From Mxb001 sp049317345 (GTDB taxonomy: Bacteria > Actinomycetota > Actinomycetes > S36-B12), in the NCBI GenBank assembly GCA_049317345.1, contig JBMOIL010000039.1, positions 1 to 17,481 on the forward strand: a stretch of 17,481 nt of DNA, read 5' to 3'. Positions 1 to 6,809 of this stretch are shown here, in pieces. The translations under genes and the position numbers were made by a program. Each line of letters starts with the position of its first letter. Within the stretch, counting starts at the first letter, position 1. The notes under the pieces were generated by a model that saw nothing but the letters and a program-made list of their open reading frames with translations, ran no database searches and was not told the DNA's origin.

Positions 1-75
1 GCGGGGCGGGGCGCGAGGCGGCGGGGCGGGGCGCGAGGCGGCGGGGCGGGGCGCGAGGCGGCGGGGCGGGGCGCG
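1..75. repeat. G-rich 20-bp tandem repeat
   Basis: The unit gcggggcggggcgcgaggcg occurs three times exactly (1-20, 21-40, 41-60), followed by a fourth copy that matches through base 75. The array starts at the first base of the window, so its true length is unknown. It lies just past the stop codon of the aldolase/dehydrogenase gene. Each unit has two GGGG runs one base apart, so two neighbouring units could form a G-quadruplex on the plus strand. There are no spacers, so it is not a CRISPR array. Confidence 0.95.
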
Positions 76-87
76 GTTCGGTGCGCC
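70..87 (-). terminator. possible terminator hairpin after the aldolase operon
   Basis: GGCGC (70-74) and GCGCC (83-87) form a perfect 5-bp stem with an 8-nt loop, starting 12 nt after the minus-strand stop codon at 99. There is no T-run after it. It could stop transcription of the minus-strand operon, but such GC-rich hairpins also arise by chance here. Confidence 0.3.
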
Positions 88-98
88 GGGGCGGCAAG

Positions 99-2075
99 TC
101 AGCGGGGAAAGGCGCCGGCGACGCCGCCGTCGACCGGAATCACGGCACCCGTCGTGCGCGAAGAAGCATCAGACAGCAGGAATGCGGCCGTCGCAGCGAC
201 GTCGGCGGTCGTCACACGACGCTTGAGGATGTTGCGAGAAGCGTAGAAGTCCTCCAGCTGCTCCGGTGCGATGCCGTGGGCTGCGGCCCGCTCCTCGCGC
301 AGCCCGTCATCCCACAGTCGCGAATTGTCGAAGACCGCGTCGGGATTGATGGCATTGGCCCTGATGCCAGCGCCGCCGCCCTCGAGAGCGGCGATGCGCA
401 TGAGTTGCACCATCCCAGCCTTGGACACGGAGTAGGCGCCGAAGCCCGCGCCCGGACCGAATGCGTTCTTGCTGGCGACGTAGACAAGCGATCCCCCGTT
501 GCCCTGCTCCCGCAGCACTCGCATGGCTGCGCGCGTGAGCAGGAAGCCGCTCGTGAGGTTGATGCGTTGCGCTGAGTCCCACTGCGCGAGGGTGAGCTCT
601 TCCAGCGTGCCCGTGACCCCGATGCCGGCGTTGATGACCGCTCCGTCGAGCCCGCCGAAGTCGCGCACGGCGCGACGCACCGTCTCTTCCACGACTTCCT
701 CATCCGACTGGTCACCCGCGACCAGCACCGGAGCGGCTCCACCTCGCTCGCGCAGGCGCTCCGCTGCCTCTTCGAGTCCCTCACCATCGAGATCGGCGAG
801 CACGAGGGATGCGCCTCGTGCGGCAAGCTCCACCGCAATTCCGCGACCGATACCCGACGCCGCTCCCGTGACGATCGCGATATAGCCGGCGAGGTCAGGG
901 GCAGGTGGACGCAGGGTCAGCTTGTAGAGCTCCATGGGCCAGTAATCGAATCGGAAGGTCTCGCGATCACTCAACGGCTCGGGGGCGCCGATGCGATCCG
1001 CCACGGTCGCGGCGACGTCGTGCGTGTGCAGCGCGATATCCGCGGCCACCTCAGCGTCTCTCAGGGTCGCTCCTGTCGTGACCGCCCCGAGGCCCGCCAC
1101 GAGTGCGACACGCGGCATCGGATCATGCATGCCGAATCCCTCCGGCATCGCCTCGGCATTCCGCTCGACATAGGCCGCATACTCCGCGGCATAGCCGGCG
1201 ACGTCTGCAGGGGCGGACTCCGCGGATGCCACGACCACGGATCGCGGCTTGATGCGCAGCATGTGGTCCGCGCTGCTGACTCCCCCGGCCACCACGTCAG
1301 CGATGTCCGGACGATCCGCGACCGCGCGCAGACGATCATCGATACGCAGGACGCGCCGACCGGTCCGCGACATGGCCCCGCGCAGGCGCAGCAGCAGGCG
1401 CTCGATCTCGTCATCGGGCATGTCGGGGACGCCGGCCGGGGCCTCGACGCGCATCGGCAGCGCCTCCAGGTAGGCCGCCGCACGGGCCACTGTCGCCCGG
1501 GTGCGCTCCCCGCACTCCTCGGTGGACTCGCCCCAGGTGATCAGACCGTGATGCGCGAGCACCACGCCGTCACGATCGCCGAGCTCCGCCACGACCTTGC
1601 TGAGCGTGAACCCGGGCCGCATCCAATCGACATAGGCGAAGCCGTCGCCGAGCGCCTCAGCGACGATGCGGGGACCCTCGGCGTGATTGGTGAGTGCGCA
1701 GATCGCGTCGGCGTGGACGTGATCGATGTGCGTGTATGGGAGAAATGCATGCAGCAGGGTCTCGATCGAGGGACGGCGCGCACCCGGGTCGAGTAGGGCT
1801 CGCGCCACGAGGTCGGTCATCTCCTCATCGGACATCTCGTCTCGCGCCAGCAACGGAAGAAGGTCGTCAAGGCGCAGGGCCGGATAGTCAGCGGCTGTGG
1901 AACCGCGCATGTCTGCGCCGGATCCCTTGACCCACATGACGCGCTGCTCGCGACCGAGGTGGTCCACGAGCACACCCTTGGCCGAAGTGTTGCCACCGCC
2001 GTACACGACGAGCGAGGGATCCTCACCGATCTCGCGCGAGCGAGAGACGAGTTGCTCGAGCGGTGTGCTCATCAT
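99..2075 (-). CDS. bifunctional class II aldolase / short-chain dehydrogenase
   Basis: A 658-aa two-domain fusion of the RhaE type (sugar-1-phosphate aldolase plus aldehyde dehydrogenase). The N-terminal class II aldolase domain (about 1-390) shows YGGGNTS (25-31), KGSGAD (50-55), PSIET with a candidate catalytic Glu (102-106), and the metal-binding HVH (119-121) and HHGLITWG (175-182). The C-terminal SDR domain (about 396-658) has the cofactor loop TGAASGIG (403-410), NAGIG (482-486), Ser535 and the catalytic Y548xxxK552. Known relatives split a deoxyketose-1-phosphate into DHAP and an aldehyde, then oxidise the aldehyde. Next to mtnA the likely substrate is 5-methylthioribulose-1-phosphate or 5-deoxyribulose-1-phosphate (inference), giving DHAP plus methylthioacetaldehyde or acetaldehyde. 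It starts at ATG 2075, overlaps the mtnA stop by 4 nt (ATGA), and has a GGGGGG ribosome site. The family is certain; the substrate is not. Confidence 0.9.
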   Translation of the reverse strand: MMSTPLEQLVSRSREIGEDPSLVVYGGGNTSAKGVLVDHLGREQRVMWVKGSGADMRGSTAADYPALRLDDLLPLLARDEMSDEEMTDLVARALLDPGARRPSIETLLHAFLPYTHIDHVHADAICALTNHAEGPRIVAEALGDGFAYVDWMRPGFTLSKVVAELGDRDGVVLAHHGLITWGESTEECGERTRATVARAAAYLEALPMRVEAPAGVPDMPDDEIERLLLRLRGAMSRTGRRVLRIDDRLRAVADRPDIADVVAGGVSSADHMLRIKPRSVVVASAESAPADVAGYAAEYAAYVERNAEAMPEGFGMHDPMPRVALVAGLGAVTTGATLRDAEVAADIALHTHDVAATVADRIGAPEPLSDRETFRFDYWPMELYKLTLRPPAPDLAGYIAIVTGAASGIGRGIAVELAARGASLVLADLDGEGLEEAAERLRERGGAAPVLVAGDQSDEEVVEETVRRAVRDFGGLDGAVINAGIGVTGTLEELTLAQWDSAQRINLTSGFLLTRAAMRVLREQGNGGSLVYVASKNAFGPGAGFGAYSVSKAGMVQLMRIAALEGGGAGIRANAINPDAVFDNSRLWDDGLREERAAAHGIAPEQLEDFYASRNILKRRVTTADVAATAAFLLSDASSRTTGAVIPVDGGVAGAFPR

Positions 2076-3106
2076 GCACCCCCCGCGATCGCCTCTACCG
2101 TCACTCCCGGACCCGGCTCCACGACACCACGTTCGGTGACGACAGCGGAGATGTACGCCGCCGGAGTCACATCGAAAGCCGGGTTGAAGCCTCGGGCACC
2201 GGCCGGAGTCGTGGGCATGCCGGACCAGCGGGTGACTTCGTCGCCGGAGCGCAACTCAATGTCAATGTCGTCGCCGGACGGGGTCGCGAGGTCGACCGTG
2301 GACGAGGGCGCAGCGACCACGAAGGGGATTCCTGCTGCGGCACATGCGAGTGCGACGCCGACGGATCCGATCTTGTTGGCCGTGTCGCCATTGCGGGCGA
2401 TGCGATCCGCCCCGATGACGGCAAAATCGGCGAACCCGCGAAGGATCGTCGAGGCTGCCGCCCCATCCGCCTGGACGACGTAGGGGATGCCGTGCTGGTC
2501 GCACTCCCAGGCGGTGAGCCGAGCGCCCTGCAGGAGCGGGCGGGTCTCGTCGACATAGACGAGCTCGATCTCGCCGCGCTCGGCAAGATCGCGGATGATG
2601 CCGAATGCCGTGCCCCAGCCCGTCGTGGCGAGCGCACCGGTGTTGCAGTGCGTGACGACTCGGAGCGGGCGCCTGACGCAGTGCGCGAGGACCCAGTCAG
2701 CGCCGTGGCGCGAGAGCTGGCGGTTCGCAGCGGTGTCTTCCGCGACGATGCGGTGCGCCTCAGCCAGGACCGCATCGACGCCTTGCGCCATGAGGGGACG
2801 CACGCGATCGACACCCCACGCCAGGTTGACGGCGGTGGGACGGGCATCACGCACGCGATCCACCTCGGCATCCAGCCGGTCCGTCGACCAGCCTTCGCGC
2901 TGTCCCTGGAGCATCGCCATGGCGACGCCGTAGCCGCCCACTGCGCCCAGCGCCGGAGCTCCTCGCACGACGAGTCGGTGAACGGCGTCGACCAGTGAGT
3001 CGACATCCGTGTACGCGAGGGTGACCTCTTCCCCGGGCAGGCGTGTCTGATCGAGCAGCACGACCGCGTCGTCATGCCACTGGATGGCCTGGATCTCCTC
3101 GCCCAC
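2072..3106 (-). CDS. mtnA: S-methyl-5-thioribose-1-phosphate isomerase (MtnA family)
   Basis: An aldose-1-phosphate to ketose-1-phosphate isomerase that opens the methylthioribose ring in salvage. MtnA landmarks: RGAPALG (48-54), NLAWG (94-98), HCNTGALAT with catalytic Cys154, ETRPLLQGARLTAWE (187-201), GADRIARNGDTANKIG with catalytic Asp234, and FNPAFDVTP near the C-terminus. Cys154 and Asp234 match Cys160 and Asp240 of the B. subtilis enzyme with one constant offset. The usual D-S/N-M-A segment reads ADGAAAS (213-219), so the conserved Met is missing; 5-substituent preference may differ. I chose GTG 3106, 2 nt after the mutase stop, because it gives the family's usual N-terminus (344 aa). 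ATG 3142, overlapping the mutase by 34 nt, is the alternative (356 aa). It is translationally coupled to the aldolase. Confidence 0.92.
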   Translation of the reverse strand: MGEEIQAIQWHDDAVVLLDQTRLPGEEVTLAYTDVDSLVDAVHRLVVRGAPALGAVGGYGVAMAMLQGQREGWSTDRLDAEVDRVRDARPTAVNLAWGVDRVRPLMAQGVDAVLAEAHRIVAEDTAANRQLSRHGADWVLAHCVRRPLRVVTHCNTGALATTGWGTAFGIIRDLAERGEIELVYVDETRPLLQGARLTAWECDQHGIPYVVQADGAAASTILRGFADFAVIGADRIARNGDTANKIGSVGVALACAAAGIPFVVAAPSSTVDLATPSGDDIDIELRSGDEVTRWSGMPTTPAGARGFNPAFDVTPAAYISAVVTERGVVEPGPGVTVEAIAGGA

Positions 3107-3108
3107 GA

Positions 3109-4683
3109 TCAGAAGGCATCCGTCGGCGTGTAGACGCCCCATACGTCGCGCAGGGCGTCGCTCACCTCACCCACTGTCGCGCGTGCACGGAGGGCATCGC
3201 GCATGGGGTAGAGGAGGTTGTCGGTGCCCGCCGCCGCCTCGCGCACGCGCCGCAGGGCGTCATCCACCGCGACCTGGTCCCGCTCGGCCCGGACACGCGC
3301 CAGGCGTGCCCGCTGCTCCGACTCAATGGTCGGATCGACTCGCAGGGGCTCGTAGGGCTCCTCTTCATCGATGGTGAAGCGATTCACGCCGACGACCACC
3401 TGATCCCCCGCGTCGATCTCCTGCGCGACGGCGTACGCCGACTTCTCGATCTCCGACTTCTGGAAGCCTTCCTCGATCGCGGCGACCGCGCCACCGAACT
3501 CCTCGACCTGCGCCATGAGGGCGACGACGGCCTCCTCGATCTCGTCGGTGAGCGACTCGATCGCATAGGAGCCGGCGAAGGGATCGACCGTCTGGGTCAC
3601 ATCTGACTCGTACGCCAGGACCTGCTGGGTGCGCAGGGCCAGGCGCGCTGCCTTCTCCGTCGGCAGCGCGATGGCCTCGTCGAAGGAGTTGGTGTGCAGG
3701 GACTGGGTGCCGCCCAGGACGGCGCCGAGGGCCTGGATCGCGACCCGGACGAGATTGACCTCCGGTTGCTGGGCCGTGAGCTGCACGCCGGCGGTCTGGG
3801 TGTGGAAGCGCAGCATGAGCGACTTGGGGTCCTGCGCCCCGAACTCGTCGCGCATGATGCGCGCCCAGATGCGCCGCGCCGCCCGGAACTTCGCCACCTC
3901 CTCAAGGAGTGTCGTGCGTGCGACGAAGAAGAAGGCCAGGCGCGGTGCGAACTCGTCGACGTGCTGGCCCGAGGCGAGCGCCGCGCGGACGTACTCGATG
4001 CCGTCGGCCAGGGTGAAGGCGATCTCCTGCACGGGCGTGGCACCAGCCTCGGCCATGTGATAGCCCGAGATGGAGATCGTGTTCCAGCGCGGGATCTCCT
4101 CGCGGCAGTAGGAGAAGATGTCCGTCGTGAGCCGCAGCGACTGCGCGGGCGGGTAGATGTAGGTGCCGCGCGCGATGTATTCCTTCAGCACGTCGTTCTG
4201 GATCGTTCCGTTGAGCGCGCTCCCGGGGACGCCCTGCTCCTCGGCGACCAGCTGGTAGAGCAGCAGCAGGATCGCCGCGGGTGAGTTGATCGTCATGGAC
4301 GTCGACACCTGGTCCAGCGGGATCTGGTCGAAGAGCACCCGCATGTCGTCGATCGTGTCGATCGCGACCCCCACCTTGCCCACCTCGCCGTGGGCAAGCG
4401 GGGCGTCGGAGTCGTAGCCCATCTGGGTGGGCAGGTCGAAGGCGACGGACAGGCCCGTCGTGCCCGCGGCGAGGAGCTGGCGATACCGCTGATTGGACTC
4501 CGCCGCCGTGCCGAAGCCGGCGTACTGGCGCATGGTCCAGGGACGCCCGGTGTACATCGAGGGGTAGACCCCGCGCGTGTAGGGATAGGCGCCCGGCTCT
4601 CCCAGTCGCTCCGCCGGGTCCCATCCGGCCAGGTCGGCAGGTCCATAGACCGGGGCGAAGGGGAGTCCCGACTCGGTCGTCAT
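3109..4683 (-). CDS. methylmalonyl-CoA mutase catalytic (large) subunit, no B12 domain
   Basis: A 524-aa acyl-CoA mutase TIM-barrel subunit, first gene of the minus operon. Substrate-pocket residues of methylmalonyl-CoA mutase (P. shermanii numbering) are all kept: Tyr75=Y40, Met78=M43, Arg82=R47, Tyr89=Y54, Gln197=Q162, Arg207=R172, Tyr243=Y208, His244=H209. Isobutyryl-CoA mutases change Tyr89 and Arg207, so this one should take methylmalonyl-CoA (R)-form to succinyl-CoA. It ends at YTPTDAF with no cobalamin-binding domain (no DxHxxG), like the two-subunit mutases whose B12 subunit is separate. No such small subunit is in the window. Start ATG 4683 fits the family N-terminus, but no strong ribosome site precedes it; a TAGTCT -10-like box just upstream allows a leaderless transcript. 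Its link to pentose salvage is unclear. It could process propionyl-CoA derived from methionine, or the co-location may be incidental. Confidence 0.9.
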   Translation of the reverse strand: MTTESGLPFAPVYGPADLAGWDPAERLGEPGAYPYTRGVYPSMYTGRPWTMRQYAGFGTAAESNQRYRQLLAAGTTGLSVAFDLPTQMGYDSDAPLAHGEVGKVGVAIDTIDDMRVLFDQIPLDQVSTSMTINSPAAILLLLYQLVAEEQGVPGSALNGTIQNDVLKEYIARGTYIYPPAQSLRLTTDIFSYCREEIPRWNTISISGYHMAEAGATPVQEIAFTLADGIEYVRAALASGQHVDEFAPRLAFFFVARTTLLEEVAKFRAARRIWARIMRDEFGAQDPKSLMLRFHTQTAGVQLTAQQPEVNLVRVAIQALGAVLGGTQSLHTNSFDEAIALPTEKAARLALRTQQVLAYESDVTQTVDPFAGSYAIESLTDEIEEAVVALMAQVEEFGGAVAAIEEGFQKSEIEKSAYAVAQEIDAGDQVVVGVNRFTIDEEEPYEPLRVDPTIESEQRARLARVRAERDQVAVDDALRRVREAAAGTDNLLYPMRDALRARATVGEVSDALRDVWGVYTPTDAF

Positions 4684-4689
4684 GGCGCC

Positions 4690-4725
4690 AGACTAGGGCG
4701 CGGCAGGGAGAGTGATCTGGCTCGC
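4690..4725 (-). promoter_or_regulatory. CRP/GlxR-like site and -10 box upstream of the mutase operon
   Basis: The plus strand reads GTGATCTGGCTCGC at 4712-4725, one base off the dyad GTGA-N6-TCAC typical of CRP/GlxR-family sites. On the minus strand, TAGTCT (4695-4690) fits a -10 box and would put the transcript start at or next to ATG 4683. The site would then be centred near -35. A longer near-copy of this site lies at 17389-17417. No good -35 hexamer is visible. Confidence 0.35.
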
Positions 4726-4739
4726 CCCTCCCGCCGGGC

Positions 4740-5061
4740 AGCTCTCGGGTCAGCAGGTCTCCTTGGCCAGCCCAGGCCCGCAACGGGCTCGGCCATCGAG
4801 CCGACGCGTACATCCGCTTTGGCTCCAGTACGTCAAAGGCGGTCGCCGTGCCGCCATCTCGACAGGTCGGGACGCGTCTGCTGACGGTGGTACCCAAGAC
4901 GAGGCGACTGCGATCTTCCCTCGACTCTTGATCCGATAACTCGCCTCTGAGACCGATGAAGGCCACGTCGGGAGTCGGTCATGCAACTCGGCTCGAGATG
5001 ACGCGCTCCTGACAGGGGACTTTCGACAGGGCGGATGTGAAGCACCCAACACGGGGCCGAC
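4740..5061. other. intergenic stretch, no gene; structured minus-strand leader possible
   Basis: No open frame here has a recognisable protein, codon pattern or ribosome site. Structure is visible: GCCCG-CAA-CGGGC (4776-4788) overlaps GGCTCG-GCCAT-CGAGCC (4786-4802), so the two hairpins exclude each other. AGGGAGA (4705-4711) can pair with TCTCCTT (4758-4764). Read on the minus strand, 4768-4751 resembles a B12 box (GGAGACCTGC core with an extra A before it). Together these could be an RNA leader for the mutase operon, but I cannot find the remaining conserved blocks of a cobalamin riboswitch. Confidence 0.35.
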
Positions 5062-5091
5062 TTGCACTCAATTCACTACATTGTCTATTGT
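5062..5091 (+). promoter_or_regulatory. promoter of the riboswitch/ABC operon
   Basis: TTGCAC (5062-5067) and TATTGT (5086-5091) are separated by 18 bp and predict a transcript start near 5098, eight bases before riboswitch helix P1. The region is markedly AT-rich against its surroundings. ATTGTCT occurs twice in tandem (5080-5086, 5087-5093) across the -10 box, and TATTG (5086-5090) with CAATA (5101-5105) forms an inverted repeat, so an operator may overlap the start site. Confidence 0.6.
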
Positions 5092-5105
5092 CTTTGTTAG
5101 CAATA

Positions 5106-5186
5106 CCAACATCAAGAGCGGCCGAGAGACCTGGCTCGTCGACGTCGCAGCAACCCCGCGGGGTGCTAATGCCTGGATCGATGTGG
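5106..5186 (+). promoter_or_regulatory. SAM-I/SAM-IV-clan (S-box) riboswitch
   Basis: S-box hallmarks occur in order: ATCAAGAG (5111-5118), a P2 arm with CGAG (5123-5126) pairing CTCG (5135-5138), CAGCAACC (5148-5155), a CCC/GGG P3 hairpin (about 5154-5163), GGTGCTAA (5162-5169), and closing GATG. P1 pairs CATC (5110-5113) with GATG (5180-5183) and continues CCA (5106-5108) with TGG (5184-5186) around one bulged A. The P4 segment is very short compared with ordinary SAM-I RNAs, closer to SAM-IV or the SAM-I/IV variant. It sits 222 nt before the ABC lipoprotein gene, downstream of a fitting promoter, so it should adjust the nine-gene operon to cellular SAM. The direction and the platform (terminator or ribosome-site masking) cannot be read directly. 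Confidence 0.87.
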
Positions 5187-5408
5187 AGGAACGACCGTGC
5201 AAGCCTCGAGATCAGTCACTCTGACCCGACGCCGTGCCATCGACTACATGCAGATGAACGCCTGCCTGTGTCGACGCGTGGCGAGCGAATAGGGCTAGTT
5301 CCCCGAGCCTCGCGCACACCCCGCCACCTCAGCGGCGGCCGCGTCAGCACGCCTTCGTCACACCATGACCGTTCACGACGTCCCACCAATCTGGAGAGGA
5401 AATCCGCA
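5187..5408 (+). other. long leader between riboswitch and first gene
   Basis: This 222-nt transcribed leader holds a short possible ORF (5248-5292), a small GTCA-CTC-TGAC hairpin (5215-5225), a CCGCC/GGCGG hairpin (5321-5325 with 5334-5338) and a clear ribosome site, ggagagga, at 5392-5399. No hairpin with a T-run is present, so control by a classic intrinsic terminator is not supported. Translational or Rho-dependent control is more plausible. Confidence 0.5.
5248..5292 (+). CDS. possible 14-aa leader peptide with two Cys codons
   Basis: ATG at 5248 opens MQMNACLCRRVASE, ending at TAG 5290-5292. It lies between the SAM riboswitch and the ABC operon. Short upstream ORFs with Cys codons ahead of sulfur genes act as cysteine-responsive attenuators in some actinobacteria (family knowledge). 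Here two Cys and two Met codons in 14 codons fit that idea. No good ribosome site precedes ATG 5248 or the internal ATG 5254, so translation is uncertain and this may be chance. Confidence 0.3.
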   Translation: MQMNACLCRRVASE

Positions 5409-6806
5409 ATGAATCCCACCCTAATGCCTCACGCCCGACGCCTGGGGCTCGTTCTCGTCTGCACAGGACTGGTCATGGGTTTGGCCGCCTGCGGTTCTGG
5501 CGACCAGGCAAGCGAGGGTAGTAGCGCTGCACCGGCTAGCTCGGCTGCGGCTCAAACTGACACCCCGAGTCCCGATGCCACGTCAGCAGCCGGCGCATCG
5601 GTATGCCAAGACGTGACATTGAACGTCCTTTTCCCGCAACCTCATCAGGGCGCCGCCGAGGTCTTGGCGGCAGACTTCGAAGCCGCCACGGGCGGCAAGA
5701 TCAATCCGACGATCGTTCCCTATGACGAGGTGGCCACCAAGTTGACCCTCGATGCCCAGTCGGGCGCGAACACATTCGATGCGGTTGACACGTTCTACAT
5801 CAATGTTGGGGCCCTTGCCGAGGATGGCGTCCTCGCCGACATCACGGACTGGATCGAAGGCAATCCCGACATCAACGCCGCCGACTTCATCACCAGCATC
5901 TACGATCCCTACTCCCTCAAGGATGGCCGGCGTTACGGACTGCCCTTCGACGGAGACACCCACGTGCTCTTCTACAACGAGGAGATCCTCCAGCGGAATG
6001 GCATCACCGAGCCACCGAAGACATGGGATGAATACCTTGAGGACGTCAAGAAGATCACTGAGGCGGAGAAGGCAAATGGCGTTTACGGTGCCGCGATCCT
6101 GGGACAGAAGTCCCCCGTCATCCTCGGCTCCTCGTACGTGAATCGACTAGCCGGATACGGCGGAGTCTTCATCGGGCCTGATGGACAGCCGGCACTCGAC
6201 ACCGAGGCAGCGGTGCAAGCGGCACAGGCACTGGTTGATGTGGCGCCGTACGCGCTTCCCACGCCGCAGGAGACCGCGTTCGACCAGGCCCTCCCGGCTT
6301 TCCTCAACGGCCAGGTTGCCTTCATCGAGTTCTGGACTGATCTCGGCACCTACGCCGAAGGACCGGACTCCAAGATCAAGGGCAAGTGGGGTGTCACCTC
6401 ACTTCCGACAGGTGGGTCAAACACAACCCCCCTTGCGGCTCTCAACGCGGGCTTCGTCATGGGCGTGACTGAGGCAACCCCCAAGAAGGATTGCGCACTC
6501 GAGTTCATCAAGTTCGCCGCATCTCCCGAGGAGAACCTCAAGCTCATCACCACGACAGGTTCGGGAATCGACCCCATTCGCCTGTCCACGTTGAACGGAC
6601 CCGAGTACGCCGCATTCAACTCGAAGGTTCAGGCGGCCGCGGCGACAGCCCTCAACGGCGCGCTGGCCTGGCCGACCAATCCGCAGGCACCCAAGCTCTT
6701 CCAGGTACTCACTGACGAGCTCTCCGCCGTCCTAGACGGCCAGATCACGCCAGAAGAGGCCATCGCCAAGGTCCAGGAGGCCTGGAAGTCCGAGATCGGC
6801 GGCTAA
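5409..6806 (+). CDS. ABC transporter sugar-binding lipoprotein (family 1 SBP)
   Basis: A 465-aa extracellular solute-binding protein, first gene of the nine-gene operon. A basic N-terminus and hydrophobic stretch lead to the lipobox LAAC with lipidated Cys28, then a Ser/Ala/Gly-rich linker to about residue 60. The mature part has the carbohydrate-uptake (CUT1) family 1 fold, with features such as the YGLPFDGDTHVLFYN block and a C-terminal EEAIAKVQEAWKSEIGG. Start ATG 5409 is set by the ggagagga ribosome site 9 nt upstream; the open frame further upstream is leader RNA. Location under a SAM riboswitch and beside mtnK and mtnC suggests a ligand such as methylthioribose or 5-deoxyribose (inference). 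Homology alone says only oligosaccharide, sugar or polyol. Confidence 0.92.
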   Translation: MNPTLMPHARRLGLVLVCTGLVMGLAACGSGDQASEGSSAAPASSAAAQTDTPSPDATSAAGASVCQDVTLNVLFPQPHQGAAEVLAADFEAATGGKINPTIVPYDEVATKLTLDAQSGANTFDAVDTFYINVGALAEDGVLADITDWIEGNPDINAADFITSIYDPYSLKDGRRYGLPFDGDTHVLFYNEEILQRNGITEPPKTWDEYLEDVKKITEAEKANGVYGAAILGQKSPVILGSSYVNRLAGYGGVFIGPDGQPALDTEAAVQAAQALVDVAPYALPTPQETAFDQALPAFLNGQVAFIEFWTDLGTYAEGPDSKIKGKWGVTSLPTGGSNTTPLAALNAGFVMGVTEATPKKDCALEFIKFAASPEENLKLITTTGSGIDPIRLSTLNGPEYAAFNSKVQAAAATALNGALAWPTNPQAPKLFQVLTDELSAVLDGQITPEEAIAKVQEAWKSEIGG

Positions 6807-6809
6807 TTC

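Noticed and set aside
1..75. CRISPR array
   Set aside because: The units are directly adjacent and identical, with no unique spacers and no cas genes nearby.
1020..1796. Long plus-strand open frame antisense to the aldolase/dehydrogenase gene
   Set aside because: Typical shadow frame of GC-rich DNA: no ribosome site and no recognisable family, while the opposite strand has clear catalytic motifs.
99..2075. The class II aldolase-like domain as the missing MtnB dehydratase
   Set aside because: MtnB belongs to the same superfamily but is about 200 aa and stand-alone; the long domain plus SDR fusion fits RhaE-type aldolases better.
2063..2998. Long plus-strand open frame antisense to mtnA
   Set aside because: Low-complexity Arg/Asp-rich translation without motifs; mtnA on the other strand is unmistakable.
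4917..4932. Second S-box start on the minus strand (ATCAAGAG followed by a GAGGGA)
   Set aside because: The downstream GCAACC and GGTGCTAA blocks are missing, so only a short chance match remains.
3902..4966. Minus-strand frame overlapping the mutase gene and extending into the intergenic region
   Set aside because: Its main part is another reading frame of the mutase, and the extension has no protein signature.
5037..5408. N-terminal extension of the ABC lipoprotein gene
   Set aside because: It runs through the riboswitch and would bury the signal peptide; ATG 5409 has the ribosome site and gives a proper lipobox at residue 28.
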